64,000 nucleotides of DNA from Sandaracinus amylolyticus (GTDB lineage: Bacteria; Myxococcota_A; Polyangia; Polyangiales; Sandaracinaceae). The notes under the pieces are model-generated. The model saw only the letters and a program-made list of their open reading frames with translations. It ran no database searches and had not been told where the DNA came from. Below, piece after piece: positions 7,975-16,116 of this stretch (within the stretch, counting starts at the first letter, position 1; the number at the start of each line of letters is the position of its first letter). A program made the position numbers and the translations under genes. Location: positions 8,804,001-8,868,000 of the forward strand of contig NZ_CP070225.1 of NCBI RefSeq assembly GCF_021631985.1. Direction: 5' to 3'.

Positions 7975-8951
7975 GACACCGTGAGGATCACGCTGCCGGT
8001 GGTCGCGCGCGACTCGAGCGCGCGGTGCGCCTCGGCCGCGTCCTCCAGCGCGAACGTCGTGGTCGGTGCGGCGCCGATCGCGCCGCGCGCGATGCGATCG
8101 AAGAGCGCCTTCGCGCTCGCGAGCAGCTCGGCGCGCGACGCGACGTACGCGTTGAGCGAGGGCCGCGTCACGTAGAGCGAGCCCTTCGCGCTGAGCACGA
8201 GCAGGTCGAGGGGATCGGGCTTGCCCGACGCGTTGCCGAACGACACCAGCAGCCCGCGCGGCGCGAGGCAGTCGAGCGATCGCATGATCGTGGTGCGGCC
8301 CACCGAGTCGTACACCACCGGCACCCCCGCGCCGCCGGTGATCTCGCGGGTGCGCGCGACGAAGTCCTCGCGGGTGTAGACGATCGTGTGGGCGCATCCG
8401 TTCGCGCGCGCCTGCTCCGCCTTCTCGTCGCTGCCCACGGTGCCGATCACGATCGCGCCGAGATCGGCGAGCCACTGCGACGCGATGGTGCCCACACCGC
8501 CCGCCGCCGCGTGCCACAGCACCGTCTGTCCGCGCTGCACCGCGAACGTGCGCTGCACCAGGTACTCGACGGTCATGCCCTTGAGCATCGAGGCCGCCGC
8601 GACCTCGTCGGAGATCGCGTCGGGCAGCGGGATCAGTCGATCGGCGGGCACCAGGCGACGCTCGCAGTACGTGCCGACCGGGCCCGACGCGAAGCCCACT
8701 CGATCGCCGACGCGCACGTCGGTCACGCCGGGCCCGATCGCCTCGACGACGCCCGCTGCCTCGCTCCCGATCGTGGCGGGCAGCGGCATCGGGTAGAGCC
8801 CGCTGCGATGATAGGTGTCGATGAAATTGACGCCGATCGCGGTGTGGCGGACCCGCGCCTGACCGGGGCCCGGCTCGCCGACGTCGATCGTCTCGAGACG
8901 CAACACCTCGGGCCCGCCGGGAGTGTGGATTCGGATCGTGCGGCTCTTCAT
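7971..8951 (-). CDS. NADPH:quinone oxidoreductase (zinc-independent MDR family)
   Basis: 326 residues, the usual Qor length, starting at the ATG at 8951 (MKSRTIRIHTPGGPEVL). It carries GroES-like N-terminal features (GVNFIDTYHRSGLYP, PATIGSEAAGVVEAIGPGV, GDRVGF) and the NADPH-binding loop AAAGGVG (HAAAGGVGTIASQWL). No catalytic zinc ligands are present, as expected for the quinone oxidoreductase/crystallin branch. It catalyses NADPH-dependent reduction of quinones or enones in the cytosol. Its last four bases overlap the SNF2 start. Divergently, a lipoprotein gene begins 65 bp away. Confidence 0.9.
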   Translation of the reverse strand: MKSRTIRIHTPGGPEVLRLETIDVGEPGPGQARVRHTAIGVNFIDTYHRSGLYPMPLPATIGSEAAGVVEAIGPGVTDVRVGDRVGFASGPVGTYCERRLVPADRLIPLPDAISDEVAAASMLKGMTVEYLVQRTFAVQRGQTVLWHAAAGGVGTIASQWLADLGAIVIGTVGSDEKAEQARANGCAHTIVYTREDFVARTREITGGAGVPVVYDSVGRTTIMRSLDCLAPRGLLVSFGNASGKPDPLDLLVLSAKGSLYVTRPSLNAYVASRAELLASAKALFDRIARGAIGAAPTTTFALEDAAEAHRALESRATTGSVILTVS

Positions 8952-9016
8952 CGCCGTGCGAATGGTAGAGGATCGCCTCGCTGGCAACCCGCGCTCCGGC
9001 GCGCATAGGGATCCGA

Positions 9017-10360
9017 GTGTCCTTCTCTCGTCACCGCTCTCTCCGCACTGCCGCCGTGCTCGTGATCGCGCTCGCTCTCGGGTGCGGCACGCGCGACGAC
9101 GAGCAGGCTGCGCTGCCCACCGCCGATCGTCCTCCTCCCGCGTCCACGACGCATGCGGAGCGACGTGATCCCGACGTCGGGCGCGTCGATCCCGAAGCGT
9201 CCGAGCCGCTGCTCGACGAGCTCGGCATCGCGCCGACGCCCGAGGAGGAAGCCGCCGCCGAGGCGATGCCGGGACCGCTCGCGCCGCGCGCGGCGCCGCC
9301 TCGTGGGTGCGCGCTGCAGTCGGAGGCCCCGATGCGCCTGCTCACGGCAGGAGGACCGCCCTCGATCGTCGCGCTCGACGACGGTGCGTTCCTGGTCGCG
9401 GCGTACGATCAGCAGGCGCTGGTCGTGGTGCGGGCGCGACCGGGCGCGCTGCCCGAGCCGATCGCGTCGATCCCGATCGAAGGCGCGCCGCCGCGCGAGG
9501 CCGCGCCCGGCATGGCCCGCACCGGGCCGCAGGAGGTCACGCTCGCGTTCGTCGACGGGCGCGGGCGCGTGCTGAGCGCGACGCTCGATCCGACGTTGCC
9601 CGCGAGCGCACCGAGCGCGCACGAGCTCGCGAGCGCGGGGGCCGATCCTCGCTTCCCGCCCGCGGTGCGCGCGGTGGGGACGCGGCGCGCGATCGCGTGG
9701 ACCGATGGATCGGCGACGCCGATGCACCTCAAGCTCGCGGTGCTCGAGTCGGGGCGCGTGGTCGCGACCCACGACGTCACGCCGGTCGCGGGGGGCGGCG
9801 CCGCGCCCGCGTTCGTCGACGGAGTGGGCGACACGATGTTGCTGTTCCTCGATCCGCGGGTCGGGATCTCGGTGGCACATCGGGTGGTGCTCGGGCCCGA
9901 CGGCGCGCCGAGCCCGACCGAGGTCGCGCGGCCGCTCAACCTCGCGGCGGAGCCCCCGGCGATCGCGGCGGCGCGCTCGAACGTCAGCGGGCGCACCTGG
10001 CTCGCGTATGCGGCGGTGGGCAACCTCGCGACGCGCGCGGTGGGCCTGGTCGACGCGGCGGGCACCGAGATGCCCTCGCCGCTGGTGCCGGGCGTCGGGT
10101 ACGGCGATCCGCTGACCATCGCGGCGGCGTCGAGCGGGCGCACGGTGGTGTTCGCGGCGGAGGCGCCGACCGCGGCGGCGCGCGAGGCCCCGCACGAGAT
10201 CCGGATGCGGGTGGTCGACGAGCGCGGGGCCGGCGATCCGATGGTGATCCCGGGCCCGGCGACCGATCCCGCGCTGGCGCGGGGCGACGACGCGCTGATC
10301 GCGGTGGCGTACCGGGGCGGCGGCGCGGTGATGGTGCAGTTCGCGCGTTGTGCGGAGTGA
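9017..10360 (+). CDS. Putative lipoprotein with beta-propeller-like repeats
   Basis: 447 residues from a GTG at 9017. The N-terminus is a lipoprotein signal (Arg-rich start, AAVLVIALALGC, then acidic residues), predicting Cys-anchored export. A low-complexity Pro/Glu/Ala linker (about residues 30-95) leads to a beta-rich domain with repeated strands such as PSIVALDDGAFLVAA, RRAIAWTDGS and RTWLAYAAVG. These are spaced about 50 residues apart in the way of propeller-like surface proteins, similar in style to the 25072 lipoprotein. No enzymatic motif is seen. An imperfect hairpin (10415-10424 with 10434-10446) lies about 55 bp after the stop and may terminate transcription, though no U-tract follows. 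Confidence 0.7.
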   Translation: MSFSRHRSLRTAAVLVIALALGCGTRDDEQAALPTADRPPPASTTHAERRDPDVGRVDPEASEPLLDELGIAPTPEEEAAAEAMPGPLAPRAAPPRGCALQSEAPMRLLTAGGPPSIVALDDGAFLVAAYDQQALVVVRARPGALPEPIASIPIEGAPPREAAPGMARTGPQEVTLAFVDGRGRVLSATLDPTLPASAPSAHELASAGADPRFPPAVRAVGTRRAIAWTDGSATPMHLKLAVLESGRVVATHDVTPVAGGGAAPAFVDGVGDTMLLFLDPRVGISVAHRVVLGPDGAPSPTEVARPLNLAAEPPAIAAARSNVSGRTWLAYAAVGNLATRAVGLVDAAGTEMPSPLVPGVGYGDPLTIAAASSGRTVVFAAEAPTAAAREAPHEIRMRVVDERGAGDPMVIPGPATDPALARGDDALIAVAYRGGGAVMVQFARCAE

Positions 10361-10865
10361 CCGCGCCCGTCGGGCGGCGGCGCAGACCCCGGTGCGTCGC
10401 GCCGAGCGCGGTGCGGCGACGCGGTGCAGGGCGCCGCGTCGTCGCCGGTGACGGTCGAGCGCGCCGCGCGGCGCTCGGAGCGTGGCCCGAGAGCGGCCCC
10501 GAGAGTCGTTCCGGGACGCTGACACGCTCCCTCGAGCGCTCTCGGGGCGCAGTCCGGATCTCGGTCGAGCCCCCCGGGACGCTCGGAGAGCTCGTTCTTG
10601 GTCCCGGACGCGCTCGCTCGAGGGCTCTGGCGGGGCTCTCCGGGTCCCGGACACGCCTGGCCGAGCGCTCTGGGGGAAGATTCCGGATCTCCGACGTGCC
10701 TCCCCGAGCGCTCGGACCTTCGCGGGCGTGCTCCGGAATCGCGCTCCAGGACGCTCGGAGGGACGATTCCGGCTCCCGACGTATCGATCGTGGGCCGTGT
10801 GGAGGTCGTCGGCGCCTCTCGGACGAGCTCGCCGGGCCGCGCGGTGGGCGCCGGCGCGGCCCCGA
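10361..10865. other. 505-bp intergenic region containing a degenerate tandem repeat
   Basis: Between the lipoprotein gene and the convergent MBL-like gene. It starts with a GC-rich imperfect hairpin (GGCGACGCGG at 10415-10424; CCGCGTCGTCGCC at 10434-10446), then the ~42-bp repeat tract listed separately. No frame shows convincing coding bias. Confidence 0.6.
10483..10786. repeat. About seven degenerate ~42-bp tandem repeats
   Basis: Units begin at roughly 10483, 10529, 10569, 10615, 10657, 10700 and 10744 and are 40-46 bp long. The shared pattern is C-CGAGCGCTC-GGGG then ATTCCGG-TC-C-GAC-GCC; the clearest copies are units 5 and 6. Divergence is high, and indels break any reading frame, so this is an old non-coding minisatellite. 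Each unit contains the near-palindrome CGAGCGCTCG. Confidence 0.75.
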
Positions 10866-11876
10866 TCACGCGCCCTCGTCGCCCCACGGCCGCGCGAACG
10901 CATGACCGCACAGCGCCGACGAGGGCACGACCCGGTGCAGCGCGGGCACGTCGTGGCGGTGGTCGGCGGCCGCGCGCTCCAGCGCCATCGAGACGAGCGC
11001 CTCACCGCGCGACCACGCATCGCCGCGGGGGATCGCCTCGAGGTCGAGCTCGCGGACTCGCTCTCGCAGCCCGGGCAGCCGCGCGTGGTAGGGCGACCAG
11101 CAGTCGGGCGCGACGGCCTGGGCGCTCCACGCGAAGACCCCGCGCGCGTCGCGCACCACGACGCCGAGGGTGCCCGCGGTGAGCCCCGGCGCGCGCACCA
11201 CCGCGACGCTGCCGTCGATCACGACGTCGCGCTCGAGGGGCTCGAAGCGCGCCTCGGCGACCCGCGCCCGCACGTCGCGCACGAGGTGGGCGCGCTCGAG
11301 ATCGTCGGGCACCGCGGCGCTCGCGAGCTCGGTCGCGCTCACGATCCAGCGGGCGCGGGGGAGCACGCTCTCGCGCGGTCCCTCCATGCCGTCGCCGTGT
11401 GCGGTGCCGACCAGCGCGCGCAGGTCCTGGCCGCGCAGGTGGGTGAGGATCGCGACGTCGATGGTGTCGGCCTCGACCCCGATCGACGCGAGCGCGGCGC
11501 CCACGCTGCGGCCGTGGGCGAGCGCGCGCTCGCTGCGGCGAGGGTGCGCGTCGGCGAGCCAGGTGCCCCACGGGGTGCGGGCCCACGCGCCGGGCTCGAC
11601 CGGATCGACGACCACGCGCGCGCCGCTCGCGAGCTCGAGGAAGAGCATGCGTCGCTCGAGCTCCATCCACCGCACCGGCGCGCGCAGCGATCCATCGAGC
11701 GCGACCTCGGCGCGCACCGGCGCACGATCGAGCACGAGCACCTCGACGCGGCGTGCTGGAGGCGCAGCGCGCAGTCGCTCGCCGAGCGCCTCGCCGGCGA
11801 GCCGCATCGCGCGGAGGCGCGCCCCCGCGGGCACGCTCGCGCGCGCCGCGTCGAGCTCGGTGAGCGTGTCGATCAT
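10866..11876 (-). CDS. MBL-fold-like protein with degenerate metal site
   Basis: 336 residues from the ATG at 11876, which overlaps the rhodanese stop (ATGA). The order of elements resembles a metallo-beta-lactamase fold. A strand pair is followed by VAILTHLRGQDLRALVG (about residue 145) where MBL proteins have THxHxDH. RAPGLTAGTLGVVV (about residue 230) stands where they have TPGHTxGxxxVVV, and ARGVFAWSAQAV where they have the GDxxF strand. One His of the first motif survives; the others are replaced (LRGQD, PGL). If the homology is right it probably lacks hydrolase activity, or binds metal differently. Rhodanese plus MBL pairs are common in persulfide (ETHE1-like) metabolism, which makes the co-transcription suggestive. 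Confidence 0.6.
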   Translation of the reverse strand: MIDTLTELDAARASVPAGARLRAMRLAGEALGERLRAAPPARRVEVLVLDRAPVRAEVALDGSLRAPVRWMELERRMLFLELASGARVVVDPVEPGAWARTPWGTWLADAHPRRSERALAHGRSVGAALASIGVEADTIDVAILTHLRGQDLRALVGTAHGDGMEGPRESVLPRARWIVSATELASAAVPDDLERAHLVRDVRARVAEARFEPLERDVVIDGSVAVVRAPGLTAGTLGVVVRDARGVFAWSAQAVAPDCWSPYHARLPGLRERVRELDLEAIPRGDAWSRGEALVSMALERAAADHRHDVPALHRVVPSSALCGHAFARPWGDEGA

Positions 11877-12256
11877 CCGCGCTTCGCCGCGATCTCGCGC
11901 CAGCTGTGGCCCGGCTGCGCGGCGGTCTCGGCGGGCAGCCCCGACGCGCTCCATCCGGGCTCGGTCGCGTTGCCGCCCCAGCCCGCGCGCTGATCGACGA
12001 CGTGGGTGTAGCCCGCGGCCTCGAGCAGCCCGAGCGCGCGCAGCGAGCGCCCGCCGGCCTGGCATCCGACGACGATCTTCGCGTCGCGCGCCGGGAAGAG
12101 CGACTCGATCGCGCCCACGAGCTCGGGCCCGAGCGGCACGTTGTAGGCGCCCGCGGGATGTCCCGCCGCGTACTCCTCGGGCGTGCGGACGTCGACGTAG
12201 ACCCAGCCCTGATCGATCAGGCCCTTGGCTTCCTGCGGGCTCACACGCTTCGGCAT
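11873..12256 (-). CDS. Rhodanese-domain sulfurtransferase
   Basis: 127 residues, a single rhodanese domain. It has the opening DVRTPEEYAAGHPAGAYNVPLG and an active-site loop GCQAGGRS with the persulfide-carrying Cys near residue 64, followed by ALGLLEAAGYTHV and the GG-W motif (RAGWGGNATE). These are the PspE/GlpE-type CH2A and CH2B features. It transfers sulfane sulfur to thiophilic acceptors in the cytosol (no signal peptide). The stop overlaps the start of the MBL-like gene by four bases. The ATG at 12256 is the only sensible start. Confidence 0.88.
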   Translation of the reverse strand: MPKRVSPQEAKGLIDQGWVYVDVRTPEEYAAGHPAGAYNVPLGPELVGAIESLFPARDAKIVVGCQAGGRSLRALGLLEAAGYTHVVDQRAGWGGNATEPGWSASGLPAETAAQPGHSWREIAAKRG

Positions 12257-12329
12257 GCGCGCAGTCGTACCACGCCGTCCACCCTGGAGCGGCGCGCGCG
12301 ACCGTGCTCGCGCGTCGTGCCCGACCCGC

Positions 12330-13163
12330 TCAACGGGTGCGGCGCGACGCGCGGAACGCGCCCGGCGTGGTGCCGCGCAGCTTGCGGAACAGCGCGACGA
12401 GCCGCCCCGCCGAGCCCGCCCCGATCGCGGCCCCGATCGCCGCCAGGTCGAGCTCGGTGCCCTCGAGCAGCTGCTCCGCGCGCGCGACGAGCCGCTGCGC
12501 GCGCTCCTCCCGCAGCGACGTCCCCGCCGACTCGAGGTGACGCTGCAGCGAGCGCACGCTCGTCCCGAGCTTCCGCGCGAGCTCGCGCGTGTCGAGCCGA
12601 TGATCCTCGTCGAGCGCCGCGCGCACCCGCCGCACCACGTCGGGTGCATCGAGCAGCGTCCCGCGGAGCGCGTCGTAGTCGGCCTCGAGCGCCGGTACGC
12701 CGAGCCATCCGAGCGCGTCGCGCGCGCTGCCGAAGGCGCGCAGGCGGTGCCCCTGCGCGGCGATCTGCATGATCCCGAGCGTCGCCGCGCTCGCGAGCCC
12801 GCTGCCGTGCAGGATCGCGTGCGGGCCGGTGCGCGCGGTCCACGCGCTGCGCCGCTCGGCGAACACTCGGACCATCCGCTCGAAAGCGAGCAGGTCGATC
12901 GACTCGAGCGCGCGCACGTCGACGAGCGTGGGGTCGGGGCCGAACGGCGTCGCGAGGTGCGCGTCCCACACGCTCTCCATCGCGAGCACGTCGGACTCGT
13001 CGGGTCGGCCCCAGAAGATCGTTCCGTGCACGCGCAGGCTCGACTGCCAGAACGCGAACGAGCGCCGCACGAGCACGTGATCGCCGCACGCCTCGAGCAG
13101 CGGCGCGAGCTCCGTCGTCGGGGTGAACGTGATCCGCGCCATCGGGTTCTTCGGACGCGCCAT
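12330..13163 (-). CDS. AraC-family transcriptional regulator with STAS-like N-terminus
   Basis: 277 residues from ATG 13163, or 270 from the in-frame ATG at 13142; the GGAGG lies too close to the first and too far from the second. The C-terminal ~100 residues form two helix-turn-helices (TRELARKLGTSVRSLQRHLE, then LDLAAIGAAIGAGSAGRLVALFRK and TPGAFRASRR), the AraC/XylS signature. The N-terminal half (FWGRPDESDVLAMESVW, LVDVRALESIDLLAFERMV) looks like a STAS/SpoIIAA-type alpha/beta domain rather than a cupin, so the signal is not an obvious sugar. It is divergent from the Cys-rich lipoprotein at 13204 with a 40-bp gap and could regulate it (inference). Confidence 0.8.
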   Translation of the reverse strand: MARPKNPMARITFTPTTELAPLLEACGDHVLVRRSFAFWQSSLRVHGTIFWGRPDESDVLAMESVWDAHLATPFGPDPTLVDVRALESIDLLAFERMVRVFAERRSAWTARTGPHAILHGSGLASAATLGIMQIAAQGHRLRAFGSARDALGWLGVPALEADYDALRGTLLDAPDVVRRVRAALDEDHRLDTRELARKLGTSVRSLQRHLESAGTSLREERAQRLVARAEQLLEGTELDLAAIGAAIGAGSAGRLVALFRKLRGTTPGAFRASRRTR

Positions 13164-13203
13164 CCTCCGCCAGCGCGCGCGAGACCGAGCGTACAACGCG
13201 GGC

Positions 13204-14289
13204 ATGTCGAAGAACTCGCTGCTGCTGCTCGCGTGCGTGCTCGTCTCGACCGGGTGCCGCGACGAGGACCCACCGCCGGCCGACGCCGGCGCGATCCTCG
13301 GTGACGGCGGAGCGCCGCTCGACTGCGCGGGCCTGCTCGCGTGCGCCGCGGGGTGCCCCGACGACGCCTGCGCCGACGCATGCGTCGCGCGCACGACGCC
13401 CGACGGCGTCTCGCGCGCGAGCGCGCTCGTCGCGTGCGCGGAGCGCGAGGGGTGCGGCGACGACTCGTCGTGCCTCGAGGCGCGCTGCGCGGCAGAGATC
13501 GCGACGTGCACCGGCGGCGCGCCGAGCGAGCTCGACTGCGAGGCCCTGCTCGAGTGCGCCGGGGCGTGCGCCGACGACGCGTGCGCCGACGCGTGCGTCG
13601 CGAGGGCCACGCCGGAGGGTGTCGGCGAGGCCTCCGCGCTGCTCGAGTGCGTGGAGCGCGAGGGGTGCGGCGACGACTCGTCGTGCATCGAGGCGCGCTG
13701 CCCGCGCGAGGTCGCGGCGTGCCTCGACGTGCCGATCGAGCCCGGCGGCGACGGGGGCGTGCCGACCGACCCGTTCCCGGTGCGCATCGTCGGGACGACG
13801 CGCGACGACACCACCGCGCTGGGGCGGGTGCTCGACTCGAGCTCGAACGGCACGACCGTGTTCGTGCGTGACGACGCCGCGGGCGAGGCCGCGGGCTATC
13901 CGATCGGGATCGTCGCGTTCTATCGCCTCGAGAGCATCACCTACCGCGCGACCCTCTCGGGCACCTCACCCGGCTGCACGTACTCCGCCGACTTCACCGA
14001 GACGTTCACGTCGCCCGACCCGTTCGAGACCAACCTGATGATCGAGCGCGCGGCGGGCTCCGACGGCCTGCACGGCTACGGCTTCGCGATCGGGCTCGAC
14101 GTGCTGCATCCCGACGGCGAGACCATCGTGTGCGACCTGACGGGCACCACCACCGACGACTTCGGAGCGTCGCACCGCGTGGTCCACGGCATCGACGAGC
14201 CGCGCACGGATCTGCGCACGTTCACCGGTACCTACGTCCAGGGCGACGGGGTGCGCACGATGACCTGGGACCTGCGCGCCGCGGACTGA
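13204..14289 (+). CDS. Lipoprotein with duplicated 10-Cys module
   Basis: 361 residues. The start at 13204 gives a lipoprotein signal ending VLVSTGC. After a short acidic linker come two head-to-tail copies of a ~64-residue module (about residues 41-104 and 114-178). Each reads LDC-x2-LL-x-CA...ACADACVAR...EREGCGDDSSC-x-EARC-x6-C and has about ten cysteines, presumably five disulfides. The two copies are about three-quarters identical, indicating recent duplication. A C-terminal beta-rich domain (about 195-361) has no recognised family. Such Cys-rich modules are frequent in myxobacterial surface lipoproteins; function unknown. Confidence 0.75.
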   Translation: MSKNSLLLLACVLVSTGCRDEDPPPADAGAILGDGGAPLDCAGLLACAAGCPDDACADACVARTTPDGVSRASALVACAEREGCGDDSSCLEARCAAEIATCTGGAPSELDCEALLECAGACADDACADACVARATPEGVGEASALLECVEREGCGDDSSCIEARCPREVAACLDVPIEPGGDGGVPTDPFPVRIVGTTRDDTTALGRVLDSSSNGTTVFVRDDAAGEAAGYPIGIVAFYRLESITYRATLSGTSPGCTYSADFTETFTSPDPFETNLMIERAAGSDGLHGYGFAIGLDVLHPDGETIVCDLTGTTTDDFGASHRVVHGIDEPRTDLRTFTGTYVQGDGVRTMTWDLRAAD

Positions 14290-14356
14290 TCGGCGATCGA
14301 TCACGCGTTCGGCCGGTCCGGCGCGCTCGAGTGCCACCTCGCGGGTCGCGGGCAGC

Positions 14357-15061
14357 TCACGCCGCGCTCGTGAACGTCCGCGCGATCTCGGCGCAGCGCA
14401 TCGCGAAGTCGCCGCGGGTGACGCCGAGCGCGCGGAACAGGTCACGATGATCGAACGCCAGCGTGGCGACGCCCGCGCTCACGATCGCTCCGAACGCGAC
14501 GTCGATCGCGAGCCGCTTCGCGCGACTGCCCGACGTGACGCGCTCGAAGTAGGAGCGCTGCATCGCGAGGTGCGCGGCCTCCTCACGACCGATGACGCTG
14601 CCCAGCCGCGCGACCGCGGGCACGTGCGCGAGCTGCGACGCGAGCATCTCGTAGAACACGACGCCGACGACCTCGGCGGCGGCGATCGTCAGCATCTTGG
14701 TGCGATGCCCCGCGCTTCGTCGCAGCGTGCGGAACCAGAGCTCGGAGCGATGCCCGGCGAGCGTGCGCGCCCCGAGCGCTCCGAGGAGCTGCGCGACCTC
14801 GCGCGCGTGTCGTCCCTCTTCCGCCACGTAGAGCACCACGGCCTCGCGGAGCGCCGCGTCGAGCGCGGGATCGCGGACCCGCAGGATCTCGGCGCCGAGC
14901 CGGCCTTCCCCGGCTTCGCCGAGGTGGAAGCACTGCAGGGCACGGACGAGCGCTCGATGCAGCGCGGGCTCGAGCGTGGTGATCGGCTCGGGGAGGGGCA
15001 GCGCAGGGCGCGCTCGATTCGTCTGGAAGTAGTGGAGCCACTCATCGGTCGACGCGTGCAT
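14357..15061 (-). CDS. Ferritin-like diiron protein
   Basis: 234 residues, mostly helical. Two copies of a diiron four-helix-bundle half-site are visible: Glu in CFHLGEAGEGRLG with YVAEEGRHAREV (E-E-x-x-H), and Glu in AAAEVVGVVFYE with GREEAAHLAMQ (E-E-x-x-H). This is the ferritin/rubrerythrin/ribonucleotide-reductase-like arrangement with four Glu and two His. Length and order fit small AurF/rubrerythrin-like oxygenases or peroxidases; the substrate is unknown. No signal peptide. The ABC ATPase gene lies upstream on the same strand, 79 bp away, so co-transcription is possible. Confidence 0.75.
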   Translation of the reverse strand: MHASTDEWLHYFQTNRARPALPLPEPITTLEPALHRALVRALQCFHLGEAGEGRLGAEILRVRDPALDAALREAVVLYVAEEGRHAREVAQLLGALGARTLAGHRSELWFRTLRRSAGHRTKMLTIAAAEVVGVVFYEMLASQLAHVPAVARLGSVIGREEAAHLAMQRSYFERVTSGSRAKRLAIDVAFGAIVSAGVATLAFDHRDLFRALGVTRGDFAMRCAEIARTFTSAA

Positions 15062-15140
15062 GCGAGGACGACGCGCCGGGCGCGGCGCCGCGTTCCGGCG
15101 ATCCCGCGAGCGGTCGTTCGATGCGCGCGAGCCGCGTCGA

Positions 15141-16097
15141 TCAGCGATCGAGCGGTGCGCCGCCGCTGCGCAGGGCGTCGCGCACGAAGAGGTCCTCGAG
15201 GGTCTCGCGCTGCTCCTGCACCGCGACCACGCGTGCGCCGCCGGCGAGCGCGGCCTCGAGCACCTCTCGCGCGCCGGTCTCGCCCTCGACGATCGCGACG
15301 ACGCGCTTCTCGACGGTGCTGGTCTTCACGCCCATCTCGTCGAGGCGTGTGCGGAGCGCGTCGTCGCAGCCCTCGAGCTCGATCTCGGTGCGCTGCACCT
15401 CGGGCTTGAGCAGCTGCGAGAGCGCGCCGTACGCGGTGACCTTGCCGCGATGCACGATCGCGACGCGATCGCAGAGCCGCTCGACGTCACTGAGGATGTG
15501 GCTGGTGAAGAGGATGGTCTTGCCGCGCTGGCGCTCCTCGACGATCAGGTCGCGCACTTCCTTGCGGCCGATGGGATCGAGCCCGCTCATCGGCTCGTCG
15601 AGGATCAAGAGCTCGGGATCGTGGAGCAGCGCCTGCGCGAGGCCGATGCGCTGGAGCATGCCCTTGGAGAAGCGACCGATCGGGCGATCGATCGCGTGAC
15701 CGAGCCCGACCCGCGCGATCATCTCGTCGGCGCGCTTGGCGCGCGTCCTCGCGTCGAGCCCGCAGAGGCGCCCGCAGAGATCGAGGAACTCGGGCGCGCG
15801 CAGGTACTGGTAGACGTAGGGGCTCTCGGGCAGGTAGCCGAGACGGCGCAGCGCCTCGGGCGAGGGCGAGAGCGACCCGAAGAGCTTGATCGTCCCCGCG
15901 GTCGGGAAGATCAGCCGCAGGATCGACTTGATCGACGTGGTCTTGCCGGCGCCGTTCGGGCCGAGCAGCCCGAAGATCTCGCCGCGTCGCACTTCGAAGT
16001 CGATGCCACGCACCGCCTCGACCTTCTTGCGGAAGAACCCGATGCGGAACGTCTTGTGGAGGCCGCGCACCTCGATGACCGGCGCTTCGCTCGCCAT
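15141..16097 (-). CDS. ABC transporter ATP-binding protein (DrrA/CcmA type)
   Basis: 318 residues from ATG 16097. It has Walker A LLGPNGAGKTTSIKSIL, Q-loop region GYLPESPYVYQYL, signature FSKGMLQRIGLAQALLHDP, Walker B LLILDEPMSGLDP and H-loop ILFTSHILSD. A C-terminal ~90-residue regulatory segment (DUF4162-like) follows. This is the two-component exporter class (DrrA, NatA, gliding GldA), which needs a separate ABC-2 permease. No permease is adjacent in this window, so it is an orphan ATPase or its partner is elsewhere. Substrate unknown. Confidence 0.92.
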   Translation of the reverse strand: MASEAPVIEVRGLHKTFRIGFFRKKVEAVRGIDFEVRRGEIFGLLGPNGAGKTTSIKSILRLIFPTAGTIKLFGSLSPSPEALRRLGYLPESPYVYQYLRAPEFLDLCGRLCGLDARTRAKRADEMIARVGLGHAIDRPIGRFSKGMLQRIGLAQALLHDPELLILDEPMSGLDPIGRKEVRDLIVEERQRGKTILFTSHILSDVERLCDRVAIVHRGKVTAYGALSQLLKPEVQRTEIELEGCDDALRTRLDEMGVKTSTVEKRVVAIVEGETGAREVLEAALAGGARVVAVQEQRETLEDLFVRDALRSGGAPLDR

Positions 16098-16116
16098 CGC
16101 GCGCGAAGATACACCG

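Noticed and set aside
4396..8175. Plus-strand 1259-codon open frame opposite the SNF2 gene
   Set aside because: Mirror of an unambiguous SNF2 helicase; composition Arg/Ala-rich without motifs.
10483..10786. CRISPR-like array
   Set aside because: Units differ everywhere, with no invariant repeat or unique spacer pattern, and no cas gene is near.
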